A stretch of 64,000 bases of DNA, from the NCBI GenBank assembly GCA_023105745.1, contig JALGQZ010000005.1, positions 65,008,019 through 65,072,018 on the forward strand. Direction: 5' to 3'. The translations under genes were made by a program, and so were the position numbers. Shown here in pieces: positions 11,800 to 24,639 of this stretch. The first letter of the stretch is position 1; every line of letters begins with the position of its first letter. The notes below the pieces were generated by a model that worked only from the letters and a program-made list of their open reading frames with translations, had not been told where the DNA came from and searched no databases. The stretch is from Austropuccinia psidii (lineage: Eukaryota; Basidiomycota; Pucciniomycetes; Pucciniales; Sphaerophragmiaceae).

Positions 11800-12070
11800 A
11801 ATTTTTTTGAAAGCCCCACTTGCACAGGAGTTACTGAGGATGAAAACAAAAAAGGGTATTAATACGGTGGCTCAAAAACTGGAAAAACGTTTCCCATGCT
11901 ATAAAAAAATGGATGAGATTTTTGGTAACAAGCAAAATATAACTCCTATGGACAGTTGAAATATGCCAAATATTAATGTTTATGATTCAAATGATATTGG
12001 TAAATATTTGGATAGTGATGAAGTATGTGATATATCCTCTATATTTTCAGTAAAAAATCCAATTAATCAG
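11800..12070 (+). pseudogene. Short protein-like relic, unassigned
   Basis: Across one frame change the plus strand encodes residues such as AQKLEKRFPCYKKMDEIF and, after a stop, a Asp/Ser-rich tail. The pattern of basic helix, then FPCYKKM and an acidic tail, loosely resembles SANT/Myb-like proteins that accompany some transposons, but the match is weak and I do not assign it. It lies about 1.8 kb upstream of the Tnp2 relic on the same strand and could belong to the same element or to an older one. Confidence 0.3.
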
Positions 12071-13893
12071 TAGATTGTTACCTACAAGTTGCAAATATCT
12101 CCCAATCAGACCCAAATTTTAATGAAAACAATGAAATATATGCTTATGTTTCAGTAGAAAAGGATCAAGAATAAGAATATTATGTATGTGATTCATATTT
12201 TTCATTATTTCTCACGTTTTTTAAGCTTTTTGGAATTCAGAAAAATAGAGGCAAGAAGTGTACCAATTCATTAGCTTCGCAGATTGATACAGCTTTTATC
12301 ATGGATATTACTTATGATTGCTTAAATGAGGAAGGCAAAGTGGAATAATCTTTGAAGCCTGTATTTTAAACTCCCTTTACAAGTACTATCAAGCATGAAT
12401 CATTAAAGAATTTGCATCTAAAGAGTGGTTAATTAAAAAAAAGAAAATAATTACATACCATTATGTGCATCTGTATTGAATTCATATCATGGGGGTTAGT
12501 AGTAATAATTTGAAAATTTGAAAATGGAGCTTATCTGAGATTATTATTTAATATAGCATGGAAGGCAAGTGATATTTCAATATTTTAGTGATGTAAAAAT
12601 TGATCTTATTTCAATGAAAAAAAATCATGATGTAATCCAATCTGCAGCTGTTTCAACCCTATTATTTAACTTGATCCTTCTGGTTCCCACTAAGACGGAT
12701 AAATCTAATCTCTCTACATTTTTTCTGTCTCTTATTTTTCTCTCTAACCAATTACTCACCAATAGAAAATAGTGAATAATCAGCAAATACGACAAACACG
12801 ACCATAGAAGCAGAATTAATGAATCAAGATACTAAAGGTGCTACTGAAGTATAGTGGAGGTAAACGGATAGAATTTAATCTATTTTGTTGTTCTAAGAAA
12901 ACAAAACAAGTCCAAAGTATTTTTTGATGTGATAAATACTTTTGAACCTAACAGGATTTACCTTTAGTAGTTGGAAAATTGGTATACTTGTAGCCAGTTA
13001 GTTCTTACTATTAGTGTTGTAGTCAAAAAGGTTATTATATTATTAGATAATAGATTTATCATAATTCCTATCTAGCTCCTTTCTCTATGTTACCTTAACT
13101 CCTAGCTTGATCACTACTGTGTGCAATGAAAATATACTATAATTTATACTGAAATAAAGTGACAGAAATCATTTAAAATGTGACTAGCTCTTGACCAAAC
13201 TACATGGATTGGGAGAAAAGGCAGTCGAAATAGTAGAAAGAGGCTGAAATTAAGTGGCTTGAGAAGGAGGAAATTCAAAAACAAATATTAATATAATTTT
13301 AAAGAGAAAAAAGTATAAGGAATTGAAAAATCAGAGTGAGTTTGAAGAGAATTGTGGTATTCCATACCATTAGTATCAGTTTCAAGCTTACCAATAAAAT
13401 AAAATAGAAAGAAAAAAGAGAATATAAAGATAAAAATTGTAAATATTCCAGAAATAAAAATTCTCACTTTTATTCTCTGAATACTATTTAAATCAAAAAT
13501 CAACCTTAATTATATTTTTCAGCACTTCAATAGGACCAATAGCTTTGAAGATAAATAGAAAACTGAAAAGGAAGGTAGTGCTACAGAAACAGTTCAAATT
13601 ATTGAATAAAAAGGAAGAACTTTCTGTCTCAGTTGACACATAAGGCAAAAGATTTATGTGCTTGGTGCAAGCTTGTGCTGATGCAACAGGGTGAATATGG
13701 TTCAAGATGCGCAGTTCAATTTACTCACTAGCATACTTTCAGAATTTCTCTTTTCCTCTTACTCACCAACATAATTTCTTAATTTTTTTCCCTCTTACCC
13801 ACCAATATTATTTTTTATTTTGAAAAATATCAACATCTTGTTTAATTTCCTTTTTTAATCTCAATAATCCTCAAAACTTCCCTTTTTCCATAT
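12071..13893. other. Stretch without recognised genes
   Basis: Small open frames only (67-71 codons), with no motif. It may include the 5' untranslated and terminal part of the Tnp2 transposon. I looked for a CACTA-type terminus here and found none I trust. Confidence 0.5.
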
Positions 13894-16750
13894 ATGCCTC
13901 ATCTTTTCTTCACCTTGGAAATTTTAGCTTGTCCAAAGTGCAAAGAATTTCATTTTACTTATTGAGATGGTAAAAAACATCAAGGAATTATTCTTTCACA
14001 AAGTTTTCGCAAAAGACATTGGGAAGAAACTGAAAAATTAGACATATGCTTTCTGATATAGTCTCCGAGACTTCAATAGATGAACATTCTAACAACAATT
14101 CTCAATTATCAAGTTATGAATCTGAAACCTCTTACTCTTTATTGGATCAAGACAAAGAAAGTTCTCAATTGATCTGTGAGCTCTTATTCAATATAATAAT
14201 ATTGAATTTCTTTTTGAAATGTTTGACTGCTTCAAAAATGACCTTATTTTTAATGGGGTCAGCCATGAACAATATTTATTTGTGCTGGAAAACTTGATGG
14301 AAGTAATCAAGGGTTTTCAACTCAATATAATTGGCTCAGATATCAGAGATGTATTTTTCAGGACATACAAACAATCATTAAAAGTATCGAAATGAGTCCT
14401 CAGATCAATATACATGTTTTCTGTCCTTGATGCTTTATTTTATATGATACTGATCTGTCTCTTCTTGAATGTGGGTATGAGAATTGTGATTCTTCTGCCC
14501 CCTGTCATGAAGAGCTTTTCTCCACCCAATTTTTTTTTCCTATTCCCAAATTTGTGAAAGAGTTGAAAAAATTCACAAGAGCACTCAAACCTCAAACCTG
14601 TAACAACCCCATTCAAAATATGAAACTAAAACGTTTTCTGACTGGCTCGCCTGGTTTATTCCCAAAGTTGCAGACCTTATTGATGAGTGAAAGAAGCAAG
14701 TTCAAAATGAAAATGATTTTGTTTCCTATTATCAACAATCACCTTAATGGAAGAATCTGTACCAAGTCTTACAGAAGCTTGATTCTTAACCAATCCACTT
14801 ATCGTTCAGATTATTTGTTGATTGTTTCAACCCTCTCACCAACAAACTTACTGGGGAGAACTTTTCACTTGGTATCTTGGCACTCAACTGTCTGAATCTG
14901 TGACCAACTACTCGATGGAAGTTGAATACCACTTATTCTTTCGGTCTCATTCCTGCTCCAAACCAGCCCAATCCAATTAAAATCAACAACCTCCTACCAC
15001 CTTTTGTGGATGAACTAATTAAGCTTCAGTCAGGAATTAATGTCCCCACACCAAGATTTCTGAATGGTAAATAAATAATTATTATGCTTGGTTTCTTAAT
15101 AGGTAGTTTGGCAGCCACTCACAATATTTGTTGATATTCATCTCATAAAGCCACTTCTTTTGGAACATGGTGTGAGTGCAAAAGAGCCAAGGTTGGGAAC
15201 TTGGAGATGGCTTGCGTTTGTAATTCCCAAATTTTGAAATATCACTCATGAGCATTAAGAAATGCAAAGAATAAATCTGAAGCTGATTGTTTAGCTATAA
15301 AGAGTGACATTCAATGGTCCAAGCTGAATAACCTTCCCTACCAGGACCCTGTCAAGAAAGCTTCACTTGGTATCATGCACATGTGGTTTGAAGGTATTCT
15401 TCAAACTCATTTTATAAATGACTGGCACTTTCCCCTTACGATATCACAAGAAAAATATGTCAGCAGGAATAATGAAGCTATGTAGTCCTTCAGAAAGTAT
15501 TTTATGGAATTAGATGAACCTAATGGAATCAATGGGTTATCTGCTTCTAAACTAGCCAAAATGAAGGCCTTGTTTACAGAGGCTTTTATACCATCTGGGA
15601 TCACAAAGGTTCCACACAGCATTGGAACTTTTAAGGGAGGAAAAATAAAGGCCAGTAAATTCCAATCACTATTTTCTATATAACTACCATTAGTTTTTAT
15701 GGATTTTTTCCTTGAAGATGCCGAGTTGTATAAATCAAACTTGCCTTTAAATTGACTACTACTCAAAAAAATTGGTGCATTAATTTCCTGTACCAACATT
15801 TCAATTTCTCAATAAGTTACGAACACAAATGGAAAATATTTTTTACAGATGTATAAATAATACTTACAAACATCAAAAGAGCTTTTTTTAATTGAAAAAT
15901 GAATTCCAATAATCATTATTCCCTCCATGCCCAAAGTAAGCTTTCATGTTGGTGTCCTTTAAATGCAATCGCTGAAAAGCCAGGTGAGAAAATCATTGTT
16001 TTTCTTCAAAGGTTACCAAAAAATGGGAAACATGCTAAGAATCTAAAAAATCATTTGATTATTGATCAAAATTCCTCAACTCAATATATTTATATATTTT
16101 CATGTAGATGACTTTGGTATTACAATAGTGAAAATGTTTTTTCAATGGCAAAAGCTAGCTGCGAAAAATGTCCTTCACAAAGTGTCAAAAAAAAGAATTA
16201 GCTGAGGTAGATTTTTCACTTTATCAGACTACATGTATCAGGATTATTTCTTTTCTGCAGGTTTCTGAACCTAGCCTCCATTATCTCATATACCACTTCC
16301 TAAAGGGAAAGAGATCTTTTTAACCTATGCGAAAGAGATTCAAGTATTACACTGTGAACATGGACCAAATAGTTCTAACATTGACCAGAAACCACAGAAT
16401 AATATATTTCAGTATTAATTTAATGAAGGAACCATAACCTTTGGTAAAGTCTTTCACATATTGAGGGTTCTTTGGGAACCCACAAATAATGTCATTTTAC
16501 TTTTTAAGAAACTTCAAGAGATAGAATACAGCGAAATTAAACATAAAGTAGTTTCAGATTTATTCTCAACTCTTTCAATCAATCATGTGAGAAGAAGGCC
16601 TCCAGTTAAAATGATTAATCCCAGTCAAATTTGAGGAATTTTTGCTTATTGGGAGCTACAAGCATGGAGAATGGGTATGAAAGAGCCAATAATTCTTGTC
16701 TGTGTATTTAACAAAACTCACAGTGCGCCGCAGGCTAATACAAAGACTAC
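13894..16750 (+). pseudogene. Tnp2-family (CACTA/EnSpm-type) transposase, decayed, copy A
   Basis: Pieces in all three plus frames follow the Tnp2 order. An N-terminal CXXC unit with the Thr-Tyr/GK...QG pattern lies at 13920-14040. A Cys-rich segment lies near 14460. A Trp-rich segment (DWLAWFIP) lies near 14640. The core VDCFNPLTNK...LGILALNCLNL...IPAPNQPNPIKINNLL...FVDEL (14810-15020) contains the first catalytic Asp at about 14819. YQDPVKKASLGIMHMWFEGILQ lies at 15330-15400, GKIKASKFQSLF...LPLVF at 15630-15700, NNHYSLHAQ...PGEK at 15900-15990, and a C-terminal INPSQI.GIFAYWELQAW at about 16610-16670. Many stops and frameshifts make it non-functional. A companion gene converges on it from the minus strand. 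Confidence 0.8.
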
Positions 16751-16989
16751 TGGCTTTTATCTCCTTGCTTATTCATTGAAAAATGAGTATGAGTTTCTCC
16801 TTGTTTTTTGTTTGAAACTCTTTTTTGTATTGGCATAAACATGTTTTTTATGCTTAAAAAAGGAAATACTAAATACAAGATTAAATGGATAGTAGCCAAC
16901 AATCAAATTAAAAATTTCTTCAAATTGAAAGGATTCTTCAAACAATTGAGGCATTAAAAAATTAAAATCACTCAGTTCTTTAAGAAAAA

Positions 16990-18841
16990 TATTTACAAAA
17001 GAAGGGGTTTTATCAATGGCGGAATTGGGGAAGAAAACTGAAAAAAAAACCTCTTAAGGAAGCCAAAGTGATCACTGGAAGAAAATCTGAAGATACTAAA
17101 TGTTTTGAAGCCAATATAATGCCGCAAATTAGTGTGAAGCTTCTCTTCAAAAAAAGGATGGGAAAGCTGTTTTGGTTTCTGGACAAAAGAATAAGTCATC
17201 TCCTCATCAACCTCCCGAGTCCATCTAAAATGTCCCTCATGAGCTCCTTGATAATCATTTGACTCATTAATTCCCCCCCTCCTCACTGCTTTAATAACTC
17301 TGACCATTTCCAAGGTCTATAATATTTCCATAAGAGTACTTGCTCTCTTCAGAGTAGTCATTTTAATAATCATCATTGTTGTCACTACTCCCAGCCCCCT
17401 CATGTGATAGATCATATTGTTTAGTGGCTGCTTCCCAGTACTTTTTGTTAAAGGCTTTATCAAAAAGGTTTTCATCTGGATGAATATTTTTTGACATTTC
17501 AACATTTCTTAGGGGAACAAATGTAACTTTCCTGGAATTTGAAATAGAGGCTCTTTGTGCATAATTGCGTTTGTCGAACCAATAATGAGGGTAAACATCC
17601 AGTGGCATATCTCTAGGAACCTTTTTAGAGGCTTAGATAATACGAACAATTGGCCGGCATTGTAGACGGAGTGGGGCTGAGTTTTCTAAAATATGGATAT
17701 TGTCCTTCATTTGGTAATCTAAATTTCGAAAGGAAATTTTGGTGGTCTCTGAAAGATAAAATAGCTCCTTTTCGGCATAAGCCTTAAATTATGGAAATAC
17801 TTCATCATCATTATGTGCATTCATATATTTAAGTACATTTGAGTACCAATTGGGATAGTCATTGGCTAATGAAAACTTAAACTGTCTAAATGCAAACCGA
17901 TTTGAGAAAAAATATGCAAATAACACAAGAAATAGGTATTAATTAGTAAGACTAGAATAACTCTTACCCTGCATTGCCTTTTTTGACCGACCCTCTTAAA
18001 ATCTTTATCCAGATTCTTGCCAGACTCTTTCATTTCTTTCTTAAATTTTTAAGTCATGAGATAATGGAAAAAGTGGTCGTAAGTTCAATGAAGTAAGCTG
18101 ATATTGCTCAATTATTTAAAGTTTGCACACATATATTAGTATAATCCTCTACATGCAAGCTGACAGAAAGTGATCATAGCCACAGTGTGACAGGCCTCAT
18201 TGTACAAGAATATTGGTGCTTCTTCAAGGTCTGGGTCCCAAACAAAAGTTCTTAGTCTTTAAAGGAGGGAACGGATGTAGAGAAAGTAAGAATCCTTCAG
18301 GTAAACTATATGTTTTCCTACCGTTTTGTGCCCTGAATGAGAATAAAGTAATTTTTTTACTTCCTTCTTGCTAATACTATGTCTTCCTTTTTGACTTGTT
18401 GCAGAATTTTGAAGTTGTTCATTTGTTAAAAATTGCTCATTAAATTCTTTAAGAAGGGATTTATAAGGTTTATGTGGGACCGCATGTTCCTCAAGCATAC
18501 CCAAAAGGGTTTGTATGTGAAAAAAAATGCATCCTTCAGCAAACACAATAAGAGATGAGCTTAACAACACTTACCTTTGTAAACTCAAAGTATTCAGGAA
18601 CTTAAAACTTGAGCATCTAAAGTGGGTGGCATTCTTTTGGAGCTTTTAATGACTTATTTACTTTGTGTTTTTGGATTGGGATGAGGAATTGATTTTCTTT
18701 AGGACTGAAGTTCTCTTTTCTGTAGTGGTTTTTGAATATTTTTTATCTTGGATCCAGAATTAACTTCCAATTCTTTGGCTTTCTTATTTTTTGGGAAAAA
18801 TCACCATAATTGTATCTGGTACTCGCATAAGGGTAGTCCAT
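16990..18841 (-). pseudogene. Tnp2 companion gene of unknown function, copy A
   Basis: The gene reads toward the Tnp2 relic. It starts at an ATG (18841). A segment with IVYLKD (18570-18259), a segment with FLYNEAC...LMT.KFKKEMKESGK (18230-18020), and a segment ending KKVPRDMPLDVYPHYWF...HPDENLFDKAFNKKYWEAATKQYDLSHEG (17640-17363) line up in order with the plus-strand copy at 30860-33925. An acidic tail follows. A GTAAGT near 18576 suggests at least one intron. No known domain is apparent. Because the same gene sits convergent to Tnp2 at both loci, it is probably the second protein of the transposon. The copy has several stops. Confidence 0.6.
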
Positions 18842-21800
18842 TTTTATGAAAGAATTCAACCAAAAAAACCTATAATTTATTAGCTTGGTACAATTAATGA
18901 TTATAATAAAGTCTGAGCATAAAAAAACTTGTAGTAGAGTGGAAATAGGGAATTATGAATATATTAATAAAGAAAATTTCACTGAGAATTAACTGAACTG
19001 GAAATGAGAAAAAAAAGTGAGGTGGAAAATTTGAAATATTTCAGGAAATAGAATTATGACAAAGGTATAAGTTTCATTGAAGCTCAAACATACAGGTCAG
19101 TGATTATCCAAATTGATACCCTTTGTAAATTGGCTTGAAAAAAGATCTTTTTTAGACTCTGAATTCAATTGAAACAGGCTCAAGATGAATGGCCAATTCT
19201 TAGCATGAAAATTGAGATACTGCCTTTGTGTTTGATTTCAATAGGCAACGGTTCTTTCTAGGTGGAATTTTCAACAAAAATAATACTCGAGCCTCTTGTT
19301 GTCTTGATTTTATCCTTTAATTTCTTCACCCAATTTTTAATATTCCAGATTTTATCTTTCTAATCCACTTCTATCCACTCTTATGACTTTGCATGATATT
19401 TTACTGTTCATTTATTTAATAATTTCCATCCTATTTCCTAACATCAATTTGCTATTTCATTACATATTTGTTTTCTACTTATTGACCATTATTTTAATCT
19501 TGAAATCAGGTGTTTTCAAATAAATCACTTTTATTTGTCACTTGGTCCTCATCTTCACCTTTGTATTATCAAAGAATCCAATGTATCTTTACTTGTACTG
19601 TTTGGTTGATCCAAAAAGCTTAAAAGTCAAATTGACACAACGAAATACTTGAAAATTAAACAGCAGATGACAAATATTATCTCAAATATTTCATTGATGA
19701 GTAAACTCAAGATACTATTTATCACAAGATATTCCTGAAAATCAGGAGAAATAAATTTCCAATAGTGTCCAAGAAATTATATGCTTTGGAGAAATCTTTG
19801 GTCAGTCTTTTCTCCTTGTATTCTAGCCTTTCTTTTTCTATCAATGGATTAATATATTTATCATAAATTAGAAGGCTACTTAATTATCATTGAGAAACGA
19901 GAATGACACTTACAGAAAGGGGTGGTGGCACAAAGCTTTGGGATTTTTCTATATAACTATTTTAAATCCTTTGTTGTTTATAATTAAGTTTATTTGTGAT
20001 TTAATTTGGAAATTTTTTAAGATTAATTTATTTTTGCTTTGTCAATTTATATTACATGACTTCCTATTTATAGAAGTTTACTAATATTTTTCTGTTTTCC
20101 GATTTAAGCCCAGTGTTTTGATTTGATTGTGAATTGCCAAAAAAATGCCACTTGTCTATAGTTCTTGCAGCTTATTGGTTTGAATGTTATAAATGATTTT
20201 GGGTTCTAGAAAGATGAAAAGTGAGAATAATGATAATAAACTGTTGTATTTCATTTATCTGCAAAAAATTAGGTCATCAGCTTGTGTTCTTTTATAATAG
20301 ATGTTGTTAAAAATTATTGAAACATCAACTGCAGCCTCAGTTGATGTTGCATAAGGTGGATGAAACATCAGTGTGAAAATTAAAGTGCAACATCAGTTCT
20401 TTACCACATGTGTTGACAAAGAGAAGCTGTTCACCTCTGGATTGGTAATGTATCTGGTTCAAGCCACATTGGAGACATAACCCAAGCAGTTTCCATAAAC
20501 AGTATATTTCTAGAATATAAGGGAAGATGAGGAACATTTTGGAATTATCATGAAAAATTTTAGCCTTTTAGATATGACCACATATCCAAAAAAGTCACAG
20601 AACCACTTCACAGACTTATTTGAATAATAAGAATTGAAATTATAATTTTAAAATAATTAAAAATGTCATAAAAAAGCATAAATACTTAATTATCCCAGAG
20701 AAAAATAAATAAACATGTAAAATGAATTACCCGATTGGATTAACAATCAAGAACTACATATATGACTCCTTCATGTCATACCTGTGAACCCAATAATTAG
20801 TGAGATAACCTGTATATATGCACTTTTATGATCAGTGCATATTCATGGTTTTTGCCCATATCTTTTGAATTATAAATGATAAAGAGTTGATTCAAAACTA
20901 AACTTACCACATGATAGCTTGAATAATAGATATATAAGATTTATTTGGAAAGCTATAAACAAGGTCAAGAGCAATAAGAGAAATTGGTTAAAATAGCAAT
21001 ACCAGTTGACCACTTAGAATTAAAAGTAGTCCAGAATTGAAAAAAAATGGATATTCAGATTTTAATAGCTCAAACTTGAATAACAAAGTAATGTCTTTTA
21101 TGATATTAAAGGTATAACCCCATTAAATCATGGTTTGAAGTCCAAAATAGTAAATTACAACAGAAGAGAGGAGTTACAAGAAAAATCATCAAAAATAGAG
21201 TTTGGATTATATAACAAAATACTCTTGCAATCTTAGTGAGAAAATTCCAAGCTATCAGAATTAACTCTCTGAATTCTGTAGTACAAATAACCTAAAGGTT
21301 CACAAGGATTAAGGTTAAGGCTTAAAAATGATAATTTCTTATCCATAACTCTAATTTTATTTTAAGCTTAACAGTAAAATAAGAGATCAAACTGATGGAT
21401 ACTAGTATTTTATGATTGAAACTACTATAATCCACAAAGAGAAATCATCTTCCAAGCTTATGATTTCATCAAATTAGAGTTATAGTGATAACTCTAAAAA
21501 TGGTGTAATAATGAGATAAAAAGGTTTGATAATGATTTAATAGTCACAAAACCATAAGCTATTGATCAATTACAGTGGATAACATTAGTAAAAGTCTACT
21601 AGAAGGAAGTATCTTTACTATGAAAGGACCTCTTCCTCTATTCCCCCCTCAGATGCATCAAATAAAATAAAACATTCAATAAAAAGGTAATTTCTTTATT
21701 ATTTAAATAAAAATATATTATATTGTTAAAGAACAAATATTCATATTGTAGTAATCACTAGCTTTTATGTAATTACTACAATATTTTATTTTTTTTGTTA

Positions 21801-22188
21801 AATTATCCTAGAAATATCTAAATCCACATAAAAATAGTAAAATTTGTACTTCTCTATATTTTTTATTATAAATAAAATTTAAATAAGTTGTATTTACATT
21901 ATTAGGCATCAAAAGATTAGAAATTATTATATTTAGTGTTAAAAATAGGTTATTTCCTCTTATTATGATATTTTATCTTTATTATCATTCTTAATAGTTC
22001 TATTATTGATATAAATGGTATTTATATTAATTTATAGCTTTGATATTAGTAATATTAGTGTTCTGAATTTTTTTTATTATTAAATATAAGTCTTTCATGC
22101 ATTCATTATTTTTTTGTAACAATACTAATTTTACATAAGTATATTGATTATAAAAAACTAATGTGTTTGTTTTATTCTTTTTAGATAA
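18842..22188. other. AT-rich stretch without recognised genes
   Basis: No open frame exceeds 66 codons and none carries a motif. The left part may hold the end of Tnp2 element A, but no terminal inverted repeat was found. The right part (21650-22180) is extremely AT-rich. Confidence 0.55.
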
Positions 22189-22196
22189 TATAAATA
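22189..22196. repeat. 8-bp target duplication, left copy (TATAAATA)
   Basis: Abuts the left TIR and is repeated exactly at 23572-23579. Confidence 0.88.
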
Positions 22197-22227
22197 GGGT
22201 GTTGGTAAACACACGTAAGCTTTTAGT

Positions 22228-22255
22228 AAAAACACGTAAGCCCTTACGTGTTTTT
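22228..22255. repeat. Perfect subterminal hairpin
   Basis: Arms of 13 nt (AAAAACACGTAAG and its complement) surround a 2-nt CC loop. The same palindrome, shorter or with one G-to-A change (ACATGTAAG), sits near the ends of the two related elements (about 61723-61742, 47708-47733, 48850-48875). It is a candidate transposase-binding or replication hairpin. Confidence 0.75.
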
Positions 22256-22689
22256 ACCAAATTATGGCCAAAACACGTAAGTAACCTAATTTTTTTATAA
22301 AAATTCCTCAGGCTCATTTTTGAGAATTTTTAATATTTTTTTTTGCCATATTTTTTCCGACATGGGATGTGAAGGTCCCCAAATTTTTTCAAATTTTTTT
22401 TGCCCAATTTTTCTATTTTGGGCAATTTGGTAAAATGGCCCATTTTTTTGAAAAAATTCATTAAAATTGTTCCCAATTATGAATTTCAATAATTTTTTTT
22501 AAAATGAAGGTGAGAATGTTGAGAATAATAAACCAGAAGCCCAACATTTTGGTATTTTTTTTGCAAGAACATTTGTAGGCCGAAAAAGTCCATGTTTTTT
22601 TATGTTTTTTTGTTCATGTTTGTAGTTGAATTGAAAATGCCATTTATGACATAAATTGAATTCAAAATTTAATTTATGATGAGTGGAAG

Positions 22690-23515
22690 TTAAAATTTGA
22701 TTTTTGGCATTAACAGTGCCATTTATCACATCAAAAGTGCCATAAATGGCATCACTAATGACATAATAATGCCATAAATGGCATCAAGAATGACATACAG
22801 ATGCCATTTATGGCCAGAAAATTGGCATAAATAGCATTACAGAAATGCCATAAATTGAATTTAATGGCCTTGACAATGCCATTCATGCATTTAAAAATGC
22901 CATAAATGGCCTTAAAAATGGCATTAATGGCCTTAACATTGGCCTTAAAAATGGAATTAATGGCCTTAACTATAACATAAATGGCATCAAAAATGCCATT
23001 TATGGAATCAAAAATTCCATTTGTGGCATTACATAAATGGAATTAACAATGCCATTTATGGTGTTACATAAATGGCATTATGCCATTTATTGTATTGATA
23101 ATGCCATTAATGGCATTGTTAATGTGGCATTATTAATGCCATTTATGGCATTAATGGCATCAGAAATGTTGCATTTTTGATTCCACAAATGGCATTGTTG
23201 ATGCCATAAATGGCATTAATGGCATCAATGATATTTCATTGATAATGCCATTAATGGCACTGTTAATACCATTAATGGCACTGTTAATGCCATTTATGGC
23301 AGTGTTAATGCCATTTATGGCACTGTTAATGCCATTTGTTATGGCATTTTTAATGCAATTTATGGCACTGTTAATTCCATTTATGGCATTAATGGCATCA
23401 GAAATATTTCATTTATAATTCCATTAATGGCACTGTTAATGCCATAAATGGAATTTTTAATGGCACAAATGGCATTAATGGCATCATACATGCCATAAAT
23501 AGCCATATTTCATTT
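22690..23515. repeat. Array of short palindromic repeats (ATGCCATAAATGGCAT type)
   Basis: The words AATGCCATT, ATGGCATT and their complements recur dozens of times with spacers of a few bases, such as CACTGTTA or AAAA. Neighbouring words often pair as inverted repeats (ATGCCAT...ATGGCAT). Phase and spacing drift, so it is not a simple tandem satellite. The same motif fills the element at 47698-48910. Confidence 0.85.
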
Positions 23516-23571
23516 AAAAACCATCCCTTACGTGTTTTTACCAATTTGCTTATGTGTTTTTACCAATACCC

Positions 23572-23579
23572 TATAAATA
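23572..23579. repeat. 8-bp target duplication, right copy (TATAAATA)
   Basis: Directly follows the right TIR and matches 22189-22196. Confidence 0.88.
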
Positions 23580-24639
23580 TTCTCAGGCCATATGTATAAT
23601 AATTATTTATTATTAGAATTATTTTTAACCTTATTATTTATTAAAAATAGGAAATTAAGAGTAAAATAAGTAAAATATTAGTAATTTTTAATTATTGTTT
23701 TATGATCAAACCCTACAAAAATTGAGTGAGTTTTTGAAAGGTTCAGGAAGAATTTTGAATTTCTTGGAAGAAAAGAAGCAAATTGATTCAAAAAAATTAA
23801 TTCTAAATGGTTGACCCAACAAAGAATCATGCGCAGCATATTTGAATGTTACAACTAAATGTTTTACACAATAATATACAATACACAGCCACAAATATAT
23901 GAGAAAACCCAAGCACAGAGCTTCATGAAGAAGAATTTTAAGTGAAAAAGTACAGTATCACACAATCTCTACACCTTATTTCATCATCAATAACAAATTA
24001 TGCAATTAAAAGGATTTAATCTCAATACAGCTATATGCAGATGAAGCACAGCCTCAGAACTGTATTTTCCCTACCTAAATTAAATTGAAAAGAATAATCA
24101 GAGGCTATTAAATAAAAGTTAAAATGGATTTTCCCAGAAATTTTTTATCTTAGTCATAATAACACATGTAAAATTTAATAAAAATGATGCAATCCCCACA
24201 GGAAATGAGTCCATGCTGCAATCACCTCACCAGAAGATTTATCTCAAGGATTTGTATGAAAGATTGAAATTATTAATAAAAGGAACAGAAAAATTCAAAC
24301 TAATACTTTAATAAGATTTTCTTTGGGATTTAATGGAAGTGAACTCAACAACAAGTTCTGTATTTTACCCACCTTTTCCCTTTACAAGAAAAAAATCACC
24401 AGACGAAGTCTCTCAAAGATGTGATTTGACCAGAGATCAGTTCAATTTCCAGAAAATGTATTTTACCCACATTCTCCACAAATAGAAACTCTAAACAGCC
24501 AAGGTATCTCAACAACATCATATTATTTTGATGAGAAAGTGACCACTAGCAAAATCCTCTCAGAAAACATGTAACAAAGCCAGCAAAACACAATATCATA
24601 GGAAAGAATTAGGATAATCTCAAGTTCACACTTAAAAAG
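23580..24639. other. Stretch without recognised genes
   Basis: Only a 68-codon minus-strand frame (23706-23912) without motif. Nothing else identified. Confidence 0.5.

Larger units (their letters stand above)
22197..23571. mobile_element. Non-autonomous TIR element (MULE family), 1,375 bp
   Basis: The ends are GGGTGTTGGTAAA on the left and TTTACCAATACCC on the right, imperfect inverted repeats matching the ends of the MULE at 57478-61756. The flanks carry the exact 8-bp duplication TATAAATA. The left subterminal zone holds a hairpin and the block (on minus) GAGCCTGAGGAAT, both shared with the MULE and with the element at 47698. Instead of a gene the interior holds about 0.8 kb of short palindromic repeats. 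Movement in trans by the MULE transposase is inferred. Confidence 0.88.

Noticed and set aside
13105..13120. CACTACTGTGTG as a CACTA-type terminus of Tnp2 element A
   Set aside because: No matching inverted end or 3-bp target duplication was found near 18900-20000.
19890..20084. 64-codon plus-strand frame with hydrophobic segments as a membrane protein
   Set aside because: Hydrophobicity follows from T-rich DNA; no supporting context.
18842..22188. Possible tRNA or rRNA genes in the larger empty stretches
   Set aside because: No cloverleaf, A/B box pair or rRNA-like block was recognised by eye here or elsewhere in the window.
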